Below, piece after piece: positions 25,727 to 34,283 of a stretch of DNA of 64,000 bases. The stretch is taken from contig NZ_JACJSG010000001.1 of NCBI RefSeq assembly GCF_014697625.1, positions 62,001 through 126,000 on the forward strand, read 5' to 3'. Made by a program: the position numbers and the translations under genes. Numbering within the stretch: the stretch's first letter is position 1; each line of letters opens with the position of its first letter. This DNA is from Anabaena azotica FACHB-119 (GTDB lineage: Bacteria > Cyanobacteriota > Cyanobacteriia > Cyanobacteriales > Nostocaceae). Below the pieces are notes generated by a model, which saw nothing but the letters and a program-made list of their open reading frames with translations, had not been told where the DNA came from and searched no databases.

Positions 25727-26110
25727 ATGGTGTTGTCGGTTAGTGAGCGGACATTTACTCAAGAAGTTTTAGAATCTCCAGTTCCAGTTTTAGTAAATTT
25801 TGAAGCGCCCTGGTGTGGGTTGTGTCGCATTATCCACCCTCTACTATTTCAATTTCAATCTCAATGCGGCGAACAAATTAAATTAGTTAGGGTAAACGCT
25901 GACGATAATTTTAAACTTTCTAATACCTATCGCCTAAAGTCCCTGCCCACGCTACTTTTGATTGAGAATGGCATAGTTCGCCATCGTTTAGAAGGTTTCC
26001 GTGGCAGAGACGACTTAAGATTGGCTTTAGAAGAAATCAAACTCAGCTACACCAACCGTCCTAAAGCTTACAGCAGTTCTAAAGCAGATTTGGAATGTCA
26101 GACTGTGTGA
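25727..26110 (+). CDS. Thioredoxin-fold protein with WCGLC active site
   Basis: Thioredoxin-like protein of about 127 residues from the ATG at 25727 (MVLSVSERTFTQEVL). The fold is complete: VLVNFEAPWCGLCRIIHPLL, VRVNADDNFKLSNTYRLKSLPTLLLIENG, with the cis-Pro in SLPTLLL. The active site is WCGLC, where classical thioredoxins have WCGPC, so redox potential and partners probably differ. A 30-residue polar tail follows the fold. It lies between the NnrU-like gene and ndhF1 on the same strand and is separated from ndhF1 by a strong terminator. Confidence 0.88.
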   Translation: MVLSVSERTFTQEVLESPVPVLVNFEAPWCGLCRIIHPLLFQFQSQCGEQIKLVRVNADDNFKLSNTYRLKSLPTLLLIENGIVRHRLEGFRGRDDLRLALEEIKLSYTNRPKAYSSSKADLECQTV

Positions 26111-26272
26111 TGGGGGATTGGGTACTGGGGATTGGGGATTGGGGATTGGGGATTGGGTATTGAACTTTATTCATTCCTCCCCTACTCCCCTGCTCCCCTG
26201 CTCCCCTGCTCCCCTACCTCTTAAGAGTCCCTATTCCCCAGTCCCTATTCCCCAAATCTAAAACCATGCTTA
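26111..26272. repeat. GGGGATT and CTCCCCTG tandem repeats
   Basis: GGGGATT heptamers (26113-26160) followed by CTCCCCTG-type units (26175-26215), downstream of the thioredoxin-like gene. Confidence 0.8.
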
Positions 26273-26307
26273 ATACCCCACCCAATTGTTATCGGGTGGG
26301 GTATTTT
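26273..26307 (+). terminator. Strong intrinsic terminator after the thioredoxin-like gene
   Basis: Perfect 11-bp stem ATACCCCACCC / GGGTGGGGTAT with a 10-nt loop, followed by TTT on the plus strand. It separates the upstream genes from ndhF1. Confidence 0.85.
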
Positions 26308-26382
26308 ATCCTCAAGGGTGTGTGTCACAATTATTAACAGTTCCGACAAGTTAGTCAAGAATCCTAAAAGTACCCGTCAGTG

Positions 26383-28473
26383 ATGGAAGTAATCTATGAA
26401 TATGCCTGGCTAATTCCAGTATTGCCACTCTTAGGGGCAATGTTGGTTGGTGTCGGCTTAATTTCGTTCAATCAGACGACAAACGGCCTGCGACAGCTAA
26501 ACGCTGCTGTGATCATTTCCCTCATGGGTGCAGCCTTGGGTTTGTCGTCGGCCTTGCTGTGGAGTCAACTCCAAGGACACCCTACTTATCTCCGCAATCT
26601 AGAATGGGCCGCAGCAGGGAATTTTCATCTGAGTATGGGCTATACCATCGACAATCTCACAGCTTTAATGCTGGTGATTGTGACATCGGTAGCATTCCTT
26701 GTCATGGTTTACACCGATGGCTACATGGCTCATGATCCAGGCTACGTGAGATTTTACGCCTATCTGAGCTTGTTTGGCTCCTCAATGTTGGGTTTGGTAG
26801 TCAGCCCTAACCTAGTCCAGATTTATATTTTCTGGGAATTGGTGGGGATGTGTTCCTACCTGCTGGTGGGCTTCTGGTACGATCGCAAATCCGCAGCCGA
26901 TGCAGCCCAAAAAGCCTTCGTTACTAACCGCGTGGGTGACTTTGGTCTGCTGCTGGGGATGTTGGGGCTATATTGGGCTACAGGCAGCTTCGAGTTTAAC
27001 TTAATGGGCGATCGCCTAGCCGAACTCGTGCAAACAGGTTCTATCAGCAATTTCCTGGCTGTGCTGTTTGCGATTTTGGTCTTCCTCGGCCCAGTTGCTA
27101 AATCTGCCCAATTCCCCCTCCATGTCTGGCTACCAGACGCGATGGAAGGCCCTACCCCCATTTCTGCCTTAATTCACGCCGCTACAATGGTGGCGGCTGG
27201 GGTGTTCCTCGTCGCCCGGATGTACCCAGTATTTGAACACGTTCCCGCCGCCATGAACGTGATTGCCTTTACCGGGGCATTTACGGCATTTTTGGGCGCT
27301 ACCATTGCGATTACCCAAAACGACATCAAGAAAGGCTTGGCTTACTCCACCATCTCCCAATTAGGTTACATGGTGATGGCGATGGGAGTGGGCGCTTACA
27401 GTGCTGGTTTATTCCACCTGATGACACACGCCTATTTCAAGGCGATGCTGTTCTTGGGTTCCGGTTCTGTAATTCATGGTATGGAAGCCGTTGTCGGTCA
27501 CGACCCAGCTTTGGCGCAGGATATGCGCTTGATGGGCGGCTTACGGAAGTATATGCCTGTAACTGGATTGACATTCTTGATTGGTTGCTTGGCAATTTCC
27601 GGGGTTCCTCCCTTTGCTGGTTTCTGGTCAAAGGATGAAATTCTCGGTGCAGCCTATGCCTCTAATCCATTTCTGTGGTTCATTGGTTGGGTAACTGCCG
27701 GAATCACTGCTTTTTATATGTTTAGAATGTATTTCTCAACATTTGAAGGCAAATTCCGGGGTACAGACGAGAAAATCAAGGACAAGCTGCTAAAAGCTAA
27801 ATCAACCCTTCTAGAACTAGATGCGCCAGAACTAGCGCCTACTTTTGGCCCTGGGGCAATGAAGAAAGGCGAATTAGCTGCTACTGCTGATCATCATGAT
27901 GGTCACGGTCATCACAGCAGCACTCCCCATGAGTCGCCTTGGACTATGGCTTTGCCCTTGGTAGTTTTGGCGATACCTTCAATTTTTATTGGTTTGGTGG
28001 GTACACCCTACAACAATTATTTTGAAAGGTTCATCTATTCGCCTACCGAAAGCCTGGCGGAAGTGATAGAAAAGGCGGCTGAATTTGACCCCCATGAGTT
28101 TTACATCATGGCGGGTAGTTCAGTGGGTGTTTCCTTAATTGGGATTACCTTGGCTTCCTTGATGTATCTCCTGCGGAAGATTGACCCAGATGCGATAGCC
28201 CAAAAACTCAAGCCACTCTACGAACTATCACTCAACAAGTGGTATTTCGATGACATTTACCACCGTGTCTTTGTGCTTGGTTTGCGTCGTGTCGCTAGAC
28301 AAGTGATGGAAGTTGACTTCCGGGTGGTCGATGGCGCTGTTAACTTGACAGGCTTTTTCACCCTCGTCAGTGGTGAAGGTCTGAAATATCTCGAAAACGG
28401 TCGGGTTCAATTCTACGCCTTGATAGTGTTTGGGGCGGTTTTGGGCTTAGTTATCTTTTTCGGTGTGACTTGA
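26383..28473 (+). CDS. ndhF1: NAD(P)H-quinone oxidoreductase subunit NdhF1
   Basis: Antiporter-like proton-pumping subunit of thylakoid NDH-1 (complex I), used in respiration and cyclic electron flow around photosystem I. 696 residues from ATG at 26383 (a GTG sits one codon earlier). The Proton_antipo core is clear: key Glu in FWELVGMCSYLLVGFW, Lys in GPVAKSAQFPLHVWLPDAMEGPTPISALIHAATMVAAG, then DIKKGLAYSTISQLGYM. The His-rich insertion (DHHDGHGHHSS, about residue 505) and the long C-terminal lateral helix are as in cyanobacterial NdhF1. Its partner ndhD1 lies 4 kb downstream, beyond an accessory insert. Confidence 0.95.
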   Translation: MEVIYEYAWLIPVLPLLGAMLVGVGLISFNQTTNGLRQLNAAVIISLMGAALGLSSALLWSQLQGHPTYLRNLEWAAAGNFHLSMGYTIDNLTALMLVIVTSVAFLVMVYTDGYMAHDPGYVRFYAYLSLFGSSMLGLVVSPNLVQIYIFWELVGMCSYLLVGFWYDRKSAADAAQKAFVTNRVGDFGLLLGMLGLYWATGSFEFNLMGDRLAELVQTGSISNFLAVLFAILVFLGPVAKSAQFPLHVWLPDAMEGPTPISALIHAATMVAAGVFLVARMYPVFEHVPAAMNVIAFTGAFTAFLGATIAITQNDIKKGLAYSTISQLGYMVMAMGVGAYSAGLFHLMTHAYFKAMLFLGSGSVIHGMEAVVGHDPALAQDMRLMGGLRKYMPVTGLTFLIGCLAISGVPPFAGFWSKDEILGAAYASNPFLWFIGWVTAGITAFYMFRMYFSTFEGKFRGTDEKIKDKLLKAKSTLLELDAPELAPTFGPGAMKKGELAATADHHDGHGHHSSTPHESPWTMALPLVVLAIPSIFIGLVGTPYNNYFERFIYSPTESLAEVIEKAAEFDPHEFYIMAGSSVGVSLIGITLASLMYLLRKIDPDAIAQKLKPLYELSLNKWYFDDIYHRVFVLGLRRVARQVMEVDFRVVDGAVNLTGFFTLVSGEGLKYLENGRVQFYALIVFGAVLGLVIFFGVT

Positions 28474-28482
28474 TTTTTATAG

Positions 28483-28513
28483 GGGTGGGCGACTGTCCAC
28501 CCTTAAGTTTTTC
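28483..28513 (+). terminator. Hairpin after ndhF1
   Basis: GGGTGG (28483-28488) / CCACCC (28497-28502) with an 8-nt loop, followed by TTAAGTTTTTC. A plausible intrinsic terminator 10 bases after the ndhF1 stop, which would cut ndhD1 off from ndhF1 transcription. Confidence 0.55.
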
Positions 28514-28555
28514 ATTTTTGATGGTCTAAATTAGACTCTTTTTTTAACAGATATA

Positions 28556-28825
28556 TCATTGCTGAGTAATGGCTTGGTCAATAGCTTGCAAGTCTTGCTC
28601 TAAGTCAGCTAAGGTGTAAGGGATGTAAGATTCATAGCCTTTAAGAAAAGCATCGGAAGCCAGTCGAGAAGAAAGATTTAACAGACGTTGAACTTGAGCA
28701 GTAGAAATTTGCCGATGGCGATAAGCTTCAACCACCAACGATTCTAAAGCGCGGCGAGAAAGTTGGTCAGGGGTATTAGCGAGTTGATGAGCAATGTCAT
28801 CGGGTATTTCAATGGTAATTTGCAT
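28556..28825 (-). CDS. UPF0175-family antitoxin-like protein
   Basis: Small protein of 89 residues, MQITIEIPDDIAHQL then ALESLVVEAYRHRQISTAQVQRLLNLSSRLASDAFLKGY, the layout of UPF0175 antitoxins (short beta strand, then helix-turn-helix-like helices). Members usually sit just upstream of a PIN-type toxin gene (DUF3368). Here the region downstream on the same strand is ndhF1 in reverse, so no toxin is present. It may be an orphan antitoxin or a stand-alone DNA-binding protein. First gene of the insert between ndhF1 and ndhD1. Confidence 0.75.
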   Translation of the reverse strand: MQITIEIPDDIAHQLANTPDQLSRRALESLVVEAYRHRQISTAQVQRLLNLSSRLASDAFLKGYESYIPYTLADLEQDLQAIDQAITQQ

Positions 28826-28896
28826 TTGCAGTTTCCTTTGATGGATATATGATGCTTATTTTTTAGGATAACTGAGCAGCATCATACATTTTTAGC

Positions 28897-28923
28897 AATG
28901 CTTGGGTTGTAGTGGGCGATCGC
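28897..28923 (+). repeat. 27-bp flanking repeat, left copy
   Basis: Begins AATGCTTGGGTTGTAGTG and ends GCGATCGC. The right copy at 32214-32240 differs at two positions. The two copies bracket the NACHT gene and lie upstream of the two antitoxin-like genes. Confidence 0.75.
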
Positions 28924-28972
28924 CCAAAAACTCAAGCCACTCTACGAATTATCGATCAATAAGTAGTATAAG
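28916..28972. pseudogene. Decayed 57-bp duplicate of ndhF1 coding sequence
   Basis: Matches the ndhF1 segment that encodes AIAQKLKPLYELSLNKWY, including CCCAAAAACTCAAGCCACTC, with later substitutions (for example AAGTAG for AAGTGG). Non-functional scar about 700 bp downstream of its source. Confidence 0.75.
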
Positions 28973-29084
28973 GTACAACTTATAGATTATTGTAGAGACG
29001 TTGTATACAACGTCTCTACTGGATTTACTGGGTGCATTTTCGCATAGAATTGGTATAAATATTTATTTTATAAGAATCAAAAAT

Positions 29085-31841
29085 ATGAATGAGGAATCTG
29101 GATTTTCAGTTAGTAAGCCTGTTAAGTTTTGGAACAAGAGTATTAATGCTGATTTTAAAGAATTATTTAAGTCTTTAGGTAAAGCTGGGATAGATGGCGT
29201 TTTAGGGAACTGGGGAGAGGTAGCTAAAGGCTTTTTAGAAGCTACAGCAGCACTTGGACTAGCAAATAAACCTGAAGAAATTGCTTGGTTATTGATTTAT
29301 CGTTCTTTAACACAGGCGCTATTTGATTTAGTAGAAGGTAACAAAGAATTATTAATTGAACAACCAAATCCAAGTGACTTTGAATTATTATGTAACACCC
29401 TCAACGAAACTTTAGAATCTAAAGAAGTACGTATTGATAAACAATTTTTTAGTAATCCGAAAAATTTATCTATCATTCAATATATACAAACAGCTTTAAT
29501 TGATTGGCTAAAATACTTTATTGTTAACGAAAATCAAGCAAAAACGATAAGTTATCGTTTACCTACGTATTTTGTTTTCTCTCTACATAAAGAATGGTCA
29601 AAGCATCCAGACAAATATGCTTGTTTAAAAGAGGAAATCAACACACCATTTACTAAAGCTGCTGAAAAAGAACAAGCATGGCAGCTTTATTTAGCATGGT
29701 TACAAAAGCAGGTAGAAGAACCCATATTTGATGAAGCATTTGGTTTAAAACAAGTTTATGTTCCCCTACGCGCCTACTATCAACAACGAGTTGAAGCTAA
29801 AAGAGATGATGATTTAGCTTCGAGGGGAAGAGATGAACATCACTATGAACGAATAGTTATTGATTTAGAACATGAATTAACGACTTGGTTAGAAAAAACT
29901 GATTATGATGATGCTATTCGAGTGATTAGTGGTGGGCCTGGTAGCGGTAAATCTTCCTTTGCTAAAATCTTTGCTGCTAATCAAGCTGAAAAAGGACAAC
30001 CAGTAATATTCATACCCTTACATCAATTTGAACTATCTGATGATTTAGTTGATGCTGTGGGTAAATTTGTTCGTGATGATGGGTTTCTTCGCTATAACCC
30101 TTTAGAAAAGGATAAATCAGAAACAAAGTTGTTAATTATCTTTGATGGTTTAGATGAACTAGCCATTCAAGGTAAAATTGCAAGTGAAACTGCTCAACAA
30201 TTTATTCGGGAAGTACAGAGGAAAGTAGAGCGATTTAATGATCGTGGTGAAACTCGCTTAAAGGTATTAATTAGTGGTAGAGAATTGGTCATCCAAACCA
30301 ATAGCAGCGACTTTCGTAAACCGCAACAAATATTACATATTCTCCCCTATTTTTTGAATGAGCAAGAGAGAAATAATTATATTGATAAGCAAAACTTATT
30401 AGGGCAAGATCAAAGGCAGGATTGGTGGCAAAAATATGGCATGGCTAGTGGTCGGCAATATTCTGGTTTACCAGAAGAGTTAAATAAAGAAAATCTTACA
30501 GAAATTACTACACAACCTTTGCTAAATTATTTAGTGGCTTTGAGTTATGTAAGAGGGAAAGTCGATTTTTCTCAAGAAGATAGTAACCTCAATCTTATTT
30601 ATGACGATTTGTTGAAAGCAGTATATGAGCGTGGTTGGGAACGCCATAAGCATAGAACACTACAAGGTATTGAAGAGAAAGATTTCATCCGAATTTTGGA
30701 AGAAATTGCTCTTGCTTCCTGGCATGGAAATGGACGTACTACTACCGTGAGGGAAATTGAAGCTCATTGTAACAATGGTGGCTTAAAAAATCTGTTAGAA
30801 AATTTTCAAGAAGGAGCAAAATTAGGTGTAACTCGTCTTTTAGCTGCTTTTTATTTCCGTCAAAGTGGCACTAATATTCAAGGAGATAAAACTTTTGAAT
30901 TTACTCACAAGAGTTTTGGTGAATATTTGACAGCAAAACGTATTGTTAGGGAAGTTAAGCTCATTCATAAAAAACTAGAAGACCGCAAAAATGATCCCGA
31001 TGAAGGATGGGATGAGAAAGATGCTTTAACGCGCTGGGCAATTCTCTGTGGCGCGTCTCCTATGGATGAGTACGTTTTTAAGTTTGTAGTTGATGAAGTA
31101 CGTTTACAAAATTTATCTGATGTGGAGAGTTGGCAAGAGAAGTTATCTCACTTGATGGGTATTATGTTGCGTCATGGAATGCCAATGGAACGGTTGAATC
31201 CTAGACCAGATTTTCAGGAAGAAAACCAACAGGCTAGAAATGCAGAAGAAGCATTGTTAGTAGTTTTGAATGCTTGTGCAAGAGTAACAGAAAAAGTGTC
31301 AACAATTGAATGGGATTTTACCGATACTTTTGGAACATGGATTTCAAAAATTCAAGGACAAAGAATTGGTGCTGAGAATGCACTTATCTTGAGTTGTCTT
31401 AGCTTTTTAAATTTGTCAGAATGTATTTTGCATAATAGAGACTTTTATGGGGCGAATCTTAAAAAAGCAAATTGTTCCCATACACGTCTTGCTTTTGCAA
31501 ATTTTCATCTTGCTAACGTGAAAAACATAAATTTTCAAGAAGCATGGCTTGTATCAGCTAATCTTGAGAGAGCTAACCTTGAGGGAGCCAATCTTGAGGG
31601 GGCTACTCTTAAGGAGGCGAATCTTCAAGGGGCAAATCTTCAAGGAGCAAATCTCCAAGGAGCGTATCTTCAAGGGGCGTATCTTCAAAGGTCAAATCTT
31701 CAAGGAGCAAATCTTCAAGGAGCAAATCTTCAAGGAGCAAATCTCCAAGGAGCGGATGTTCAGGGGACAATTCTTGAAGAAGAAGACTTAACAAATTTGA
31801 CTCAAAATGTAGATTCAAACTCAGGTGATAGTAACTCTTAG
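29085..31841 (+). CDS. NACHT-domain STAND protein with C-terminal pentapeptide repeats
   Basis: Large signal-transducing NTPase of 918 residues; the ATG at 29085 is used because the longer frame upstream comes from the intergenic palindrome. Residues 1-270 are a helical N-terminal region I do not recognise. The NACHT NTPase follows: Walker A GGPGSGKSS near 283-291, Walker B LLIIFDGLDEL near 348-358 and sensor VLISGR. A winged-helix/helical region reaches about 780 (THKSFGEYLTAKRI). The C-terminus holds some two dozen A(N/D)LxG pentapeptide repeats (about 785-905) and a short Asn/Ser tail. Bacterial NACHT proteins include phage-defence effectors, so defence is possible (inference). It lies between two antitoxin-like genes in an insert splitting ndhF1 from ndhD1. 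Confidence 0.88.
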   Translation: MNEESGFSVSKPVKFWNKSINADFKELFKSLGKAGIDGVLGNWGEVAKGFLEATAALGLANKPEEIAWLLIYRSLTQALFDLVEGNKELLIEQPNPSDFELLCNTLNETLESKEVRIDKQFFSNPKNLSIIQYIQTALIDWLKYFIVNENQAKTISYRLPTYFVFSLHKEWSKHPDKYACLKEEINTPFTKAAEKEQAWQLYLAWLQKQVEEPIFDEAFGLKQVYVPLRAYYQQRVEAKRDDDLASRGRDEHHYERIVIDLEHELTTWLEKTDYDDAIRVISGGPGSGKSSFAKIFAANQAEKGQPVIFIPLHQFELSDDLVDAVGKFVRDDGFLRYNPLEKDKSETKLLIIFDGLDELAIQGKIASETAQQFIREVQRKVERFNDRGETRLKVLISGRELVIQTNSSDFRKPQQILHILPYFLNEQERNNYIDKQNLLGQDQRQDWWQKYGMASGRQYSGLPEELNKENLTEITTQPLLNYLVALSYVRGKVDFSQEDSNLNLIYDDLLKAVYERGWERHKHRTLQGIEEKDFIRILEEIALASWHGNGRTTTVREIEAHCNNGGLKNLLENFQEGAKLGVTRLLAAFYFRQSGTNIQGDKTFEFTHKSFGEYLTAKRIVREVKLIHKKLEDRKNDPDEGWDEKDALTRWAILCGASPMDEYVFKFVVDEVRLQNLSDVESWQEKLSHLMGIMLRHGMPMERLNPRPDFQEENQQARNAEEALLVVLNACARVTEKVSTIEWDFTDTFGTWISKIQGQRIGAENALILSCLSFLNLSECILHNRDFYGANLKKANCSHTRLAFANFHLANVKNINFQEAWLVSANLERANLEGANLEGATLKEANLQGANLQGANLQGAYLQGAYLQRSNLQGANLQGANLQGANLQGADVQGTILEEEDLTNLTQNVDSNSGDSNS

Positions 31842-31905
31842 TTTTAATTTCTTAATTAGCTAAAGCCTTAAATCGTCTACTTGAAAAATTAGAGTGGCAT
31901 AAATA

Positions 31906-32157
31906 TTAGCCTGCGATATCATCCCAAAGTTCTGACACTGGGAAAGTTTCTCCTGCTGCTGCTTGTCGCACTGACTCTTGCAAATCGGCTAATATTTGTG
32001 CTTTAGGCTCTTGTTCATCAATCCAAGCTAAACCACTGATGCTATCAGAATTTACAGAACTCACAAGCTGTTGCCAAAGTTCTATAGGTATCAATACATC
32101 TGTTGTCTCTCCTTGTGCGTTGGTGACGTAACGAATCTGACTTTCAATTTGTGTCAT
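31906..32157 (-). CDS. Small antitoxin-like protein, unpaired
   Basis: 83 residues from the ATG at 32157 (MTQIESQIRYVTNAQGETTDVLIPIELWQQL); a longer frame to 32187 is less likely. The pattern, a short N-terminal beta segment with YVTNAQGE followed by IPIELWQQL and an acidic helical tail ending SELWDDIAG, is that of the many cyanobacterial Phd/YefM-like or DUF-type antitoxins. No toxin gene follows on the same strand, since the next sequence is the NACHT gene in reverse. A second unpaired antitoxin-like gene flanks the other side of the NACHT gene. Confidence 0.7.
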   Translation of the reverse strand: MTQIESQIRYVTNAQGETTDVLIPIELWQQLVSSVNSDSISGLAWIDEQEPKAQILADLQESVRQAAAGETFPVSELWDDIAG

Positions 32158-32213
32158 GGTTGTTGCACGAAATGGCTTGTTTGACAACTATCTAATAGCA
32201 TAGTGTATTTTTC

Positions 32214-32240
32214 AATGCTTGGGTTTTAGTGAGCGATCGC
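32214..32240 (+). repeat. 27-bp flanking repeat, right copy
   Basis: AATGCTTGGGTTTTAGTG... ending GCGATCGC; two mismatches to 28897-28923. Confidence 0.75.
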
Positions 32241-32519
32241 ATCAGTACAATTTTCCTGCAACAGCTTTTTCAGTTCAGATTTTTAACTTTCCTTAACACC
32301 AATATTAAATTAATTTGCAATTTTAAATTACATTTTGTAACAGGTATTTGACCTCGCCACAGAACCCGCCGTTTATAGAAATAGGGGCTGAAAACCCTCG
32401 CTCGAAAATACCAATTTGATTAAATCAACCTAACAATAAATGCCAAATCGTCAAAAAGCTGCTAGTTAATAAGCTAGTGGCTTTTTGGCAAACATGAATT
32501 TAATAGCAGACGAATTGTG
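32241..32519. promoter_or_regulatory. ndhD1 upstream region
   Basis: 279 bp without a gene. A terminator-like hairpin at 32452-32487 ends 33 bases before the ndhD1 ATG; the remainder shows no clear motif. Confidence 0.45.
32452..32487. terminator. Long hairpin just upstream of ndhD1
   Basis: CAAAAAGCTGCTAG / CTAGTGGCTTTTTG, 14 pairs including two G-U wobbles on the plus-strand RNA, loop of 8. It could terminate transcription entering from the insert, or act in the ndhD1 leader. Confidence 0.5.
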
Positions 32520-34097
32520 ATGAATACAGCTAATTTCCCGTGGCTGACGACGATTATTTTATTACCAATAGCCGCGTCGCTACTGACTCCCATCATTCCC
32601 GATAAGGACGGTAAAACCATCCGTTGGTACGCCCTTATCGTTGGGTTAATTGATTTCGCTCTGATTGTTTACGCATTTTATACCCAATACGACTTCAACA
32701 ATCCAAACTTGCAACTGGTAGAAAGTTACCCTTGGGTTCCACAGTTGGATTTGAATTGGTCTGTGGGGGCAGATGGCTTGTCTATGCCCCTAATTATTTT
32801 GACTGGGTTCATTACTACCCTAGCCACCTTAGCCGCTTGGCCTGTGACCTTAAAGCCCAGGCTATTTTACTTTTTACTGCTGGCTATGTATGGCGGTCAA
32901 ATAGCAGTGTTTGCCGTGCAGGATATGCTGCTGTTTTTCCTGGTGTGGGAATTGGAATTGATTCCGGTTTACCTGCTGCTGGCAATTTGGGGCGGTAAAA
33001 AGCGGCAATATGCAGCCACCAAATTCATTTTGTACACGGCTGGCGGTTCGCTGTTTATTTTAGTCGCCGCTTTGACAATGGCATTTTATGGCGATACAGT
33101 CACCTTTGATATGCGATCGCTCGCACTCAAAGATTACGCCCTGAACTTCCAATTGTTAATATACGCCGGCTTACTCGTTGCCTACGCCGTCAAGTTACCC
33201 ATCATTCCCCTACACACTTGGCTACCCGATGCCCACGGTGAAGCCACAGCCCCCGTGCATATGTTGCTGGCTGGGATTCTGCTGAAAATGGGTGGTTATG
33301 CCTTAGTTCGCATGAATGCCGGAATTTTACCAGATGCTCATGCTTATTTTGCACCTGTGCTGGTGATTTTAGGTGTAGTAAATATCATCTACGCCGCCTT
33401 AACATCCTTTGCCCAGCGTAACCTGAAGCGGAAGATTGCCTATTCCTCAATTTCCCACATGGGTTTTGTGGTCGTTGGCTTTGCCTCCTTCACCGATTTA
33501 GGTTTAAGTGGGGCAGTATTACAAATGGTATCCCACGGTTTAATCGGGGCGAGTTTGTTCTTCCTGGTCGGTGCAACCTATGACCGCACACACACCTTGA
33601 TGTTAGATGAAATGGGTGGTGTCGGTAAGCGGATGCAGAAGATATTCGCTATGTTCACCGCTTGTTCTATGGCTTCCTTAGCATTGCCTGGAATGAGTGG
33701 TTTCGTAGCAGAATTAATGGTATTTGTCGGCTTTGCTACCAGCGATGCTTATACCCCTACATTCAAGGTCATCGTGGTATTTTTAATGGCAGTTGGGGTG
33801 ATTTTAACTCCCATTTATCTACTGTCAATGTTGCGGGAGATTTTCTACGGACAAGAAAATGAAGAATTAGTTTCTCATCAAAAACTAATCGATGCCGAAC
33901 CCCGCGAAGTCTTCATTATCGCTTGTCTGTTAGTACCCATTATTGGTATCGGTTTCTATCCCAAACTGCTGACTCAGGTGTATGACTCTACAACAGTACA
34001 ACTAACAGCAAGATTGCGTGATTCTGTACCAACTTTGGCACAGCAAAAACCAGCAGCAGCAGAAGTTTCGTTAAATACGCCAGCGATCGGCAATTAA
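32520..34097 (+). CDS. ndhD1: NAD(P)H-quinone oxidoreductase subunit NdhD1
   Basis: Antiporter-like proton-pumping subunit of NDH-1, 525 residues from the ATG at 32520 ([17 protein letters not shown]; a GTG lies one codon earlier). Core motifs are Glu in [20 protein letters not shown], Lys in [42 protein letters not shown], and [19 protein letters not shown]. The C-terminal loop with [23 protein letters not shown] is typical of NdhD1/NdhD2, the subunits of the respiratory/cyclic NDH-1L and L' forms. An intrinsic terminator follows 30 bases after the stop. Separation from ndhF1 by a 4-kb accessory insert is unusual for this gene pair in heterocystous strains as I know them. Confidence 0.95.
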   Translation: MNTANFPWLTTIILLPIAASLLTPIIPDKDGKTIRWYALIVGLIDFALIVYAFYTQYDFNNPNLQLVESYPWVPQLDLNWSVGADGLSMPLIILTGFITTLATLAAWPVTLKPRLFYFLLLAMYGGQIAVFAVQDMLLFFLVWELELIPVYLLLAIWGGKKRQYAATKFILYTAGGSLFILVAALTMAFYGDTVTFDMRSLALKDYALNFQLLIYAGLLVAYAVKLPIIPLHTWLPDAHGEATAPVHMLLAGILLKMGGYALVRMNAGILPDAHAYFAPVLVILGVVNIIYAALTSFAQRNLKRKIAYSSISHMGFVVVGFASFTDLGLSGAVLQMVSHGLIGASLFFLVGATYDRTHTLMLDEMGGVGKRMQKIFAMFTACSMASLALPGMSGFVAELMVFVGFATSDAYTPTFKVIVVFLMAVGVILTPIYLLSMLREIFYGQENEELVSHQKLIDAEPREVFIIACLLVPIIGIGFYPKLLTQVYDSTTVQLTARLRDSVPTLAQQKPAAAEVSLNTPAIGN

Positions 34098-34130
34098 CTG
34101 GTGCAGCATCATTTTTATCTATATTGTTGT

Positions 34131-34160
34131 AAGAGTGGGTTTTGTACCTGCTCTTTTTTT
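34131..34160 (+). terminator. Intrinsic terminator after ndhD1
   Basis: AAGAGTGGGT / ACCTGCTCTT (small mismatch inside the stem) followed by a run of Ts. Confidence 0.75.
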
Positions 34161-34185
34161 GACTGATACTAAATTAATATGAAGC

Positions 34186-34283
34186 TATAGCAGGGGACAG
34201 GTGATAGGTGACAGGGCTGAAAGCCTTTGAAATTAAAGATTTTGAAATTGTATGATGTCCTAACCTATGCTTCGACTTCTATA
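34186..34283. repeat. TA-type MITE, copy C, with TA target duplication
   Basis: 94-bp element (34188-34281) TAGCAGGGGACAGG...CTTCTA flanked by TA. The flanks GAAGC-TA and TA-CATAGAATAATA are contiguous as GAAGC-TA-CATAGAATAATA in the inverted repeat near 44128-44155, the empty site. Confidence 0.9.

Larger units (their letters stand above)
28826..29084. other. Insert boundary: near-direct repeat and decayed ndhF1 fragment
   Basis: 28897-28923 matches 32214-32240 with two mismatches. 28916-28972 resembles the ndhF1 coding sequence at about 28191-28248, with substitutions and no reading frame kept. A GTTGTATACAACGTC palindrome lies near 29000. Confidence 0.7.

Noticed and set aside
31549-31818. 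Frames on both strands across the pentapeptide region of the NACHT gene
   Set aside because: They are periodic shadows of the pentapeptide repeats and have no independent support.
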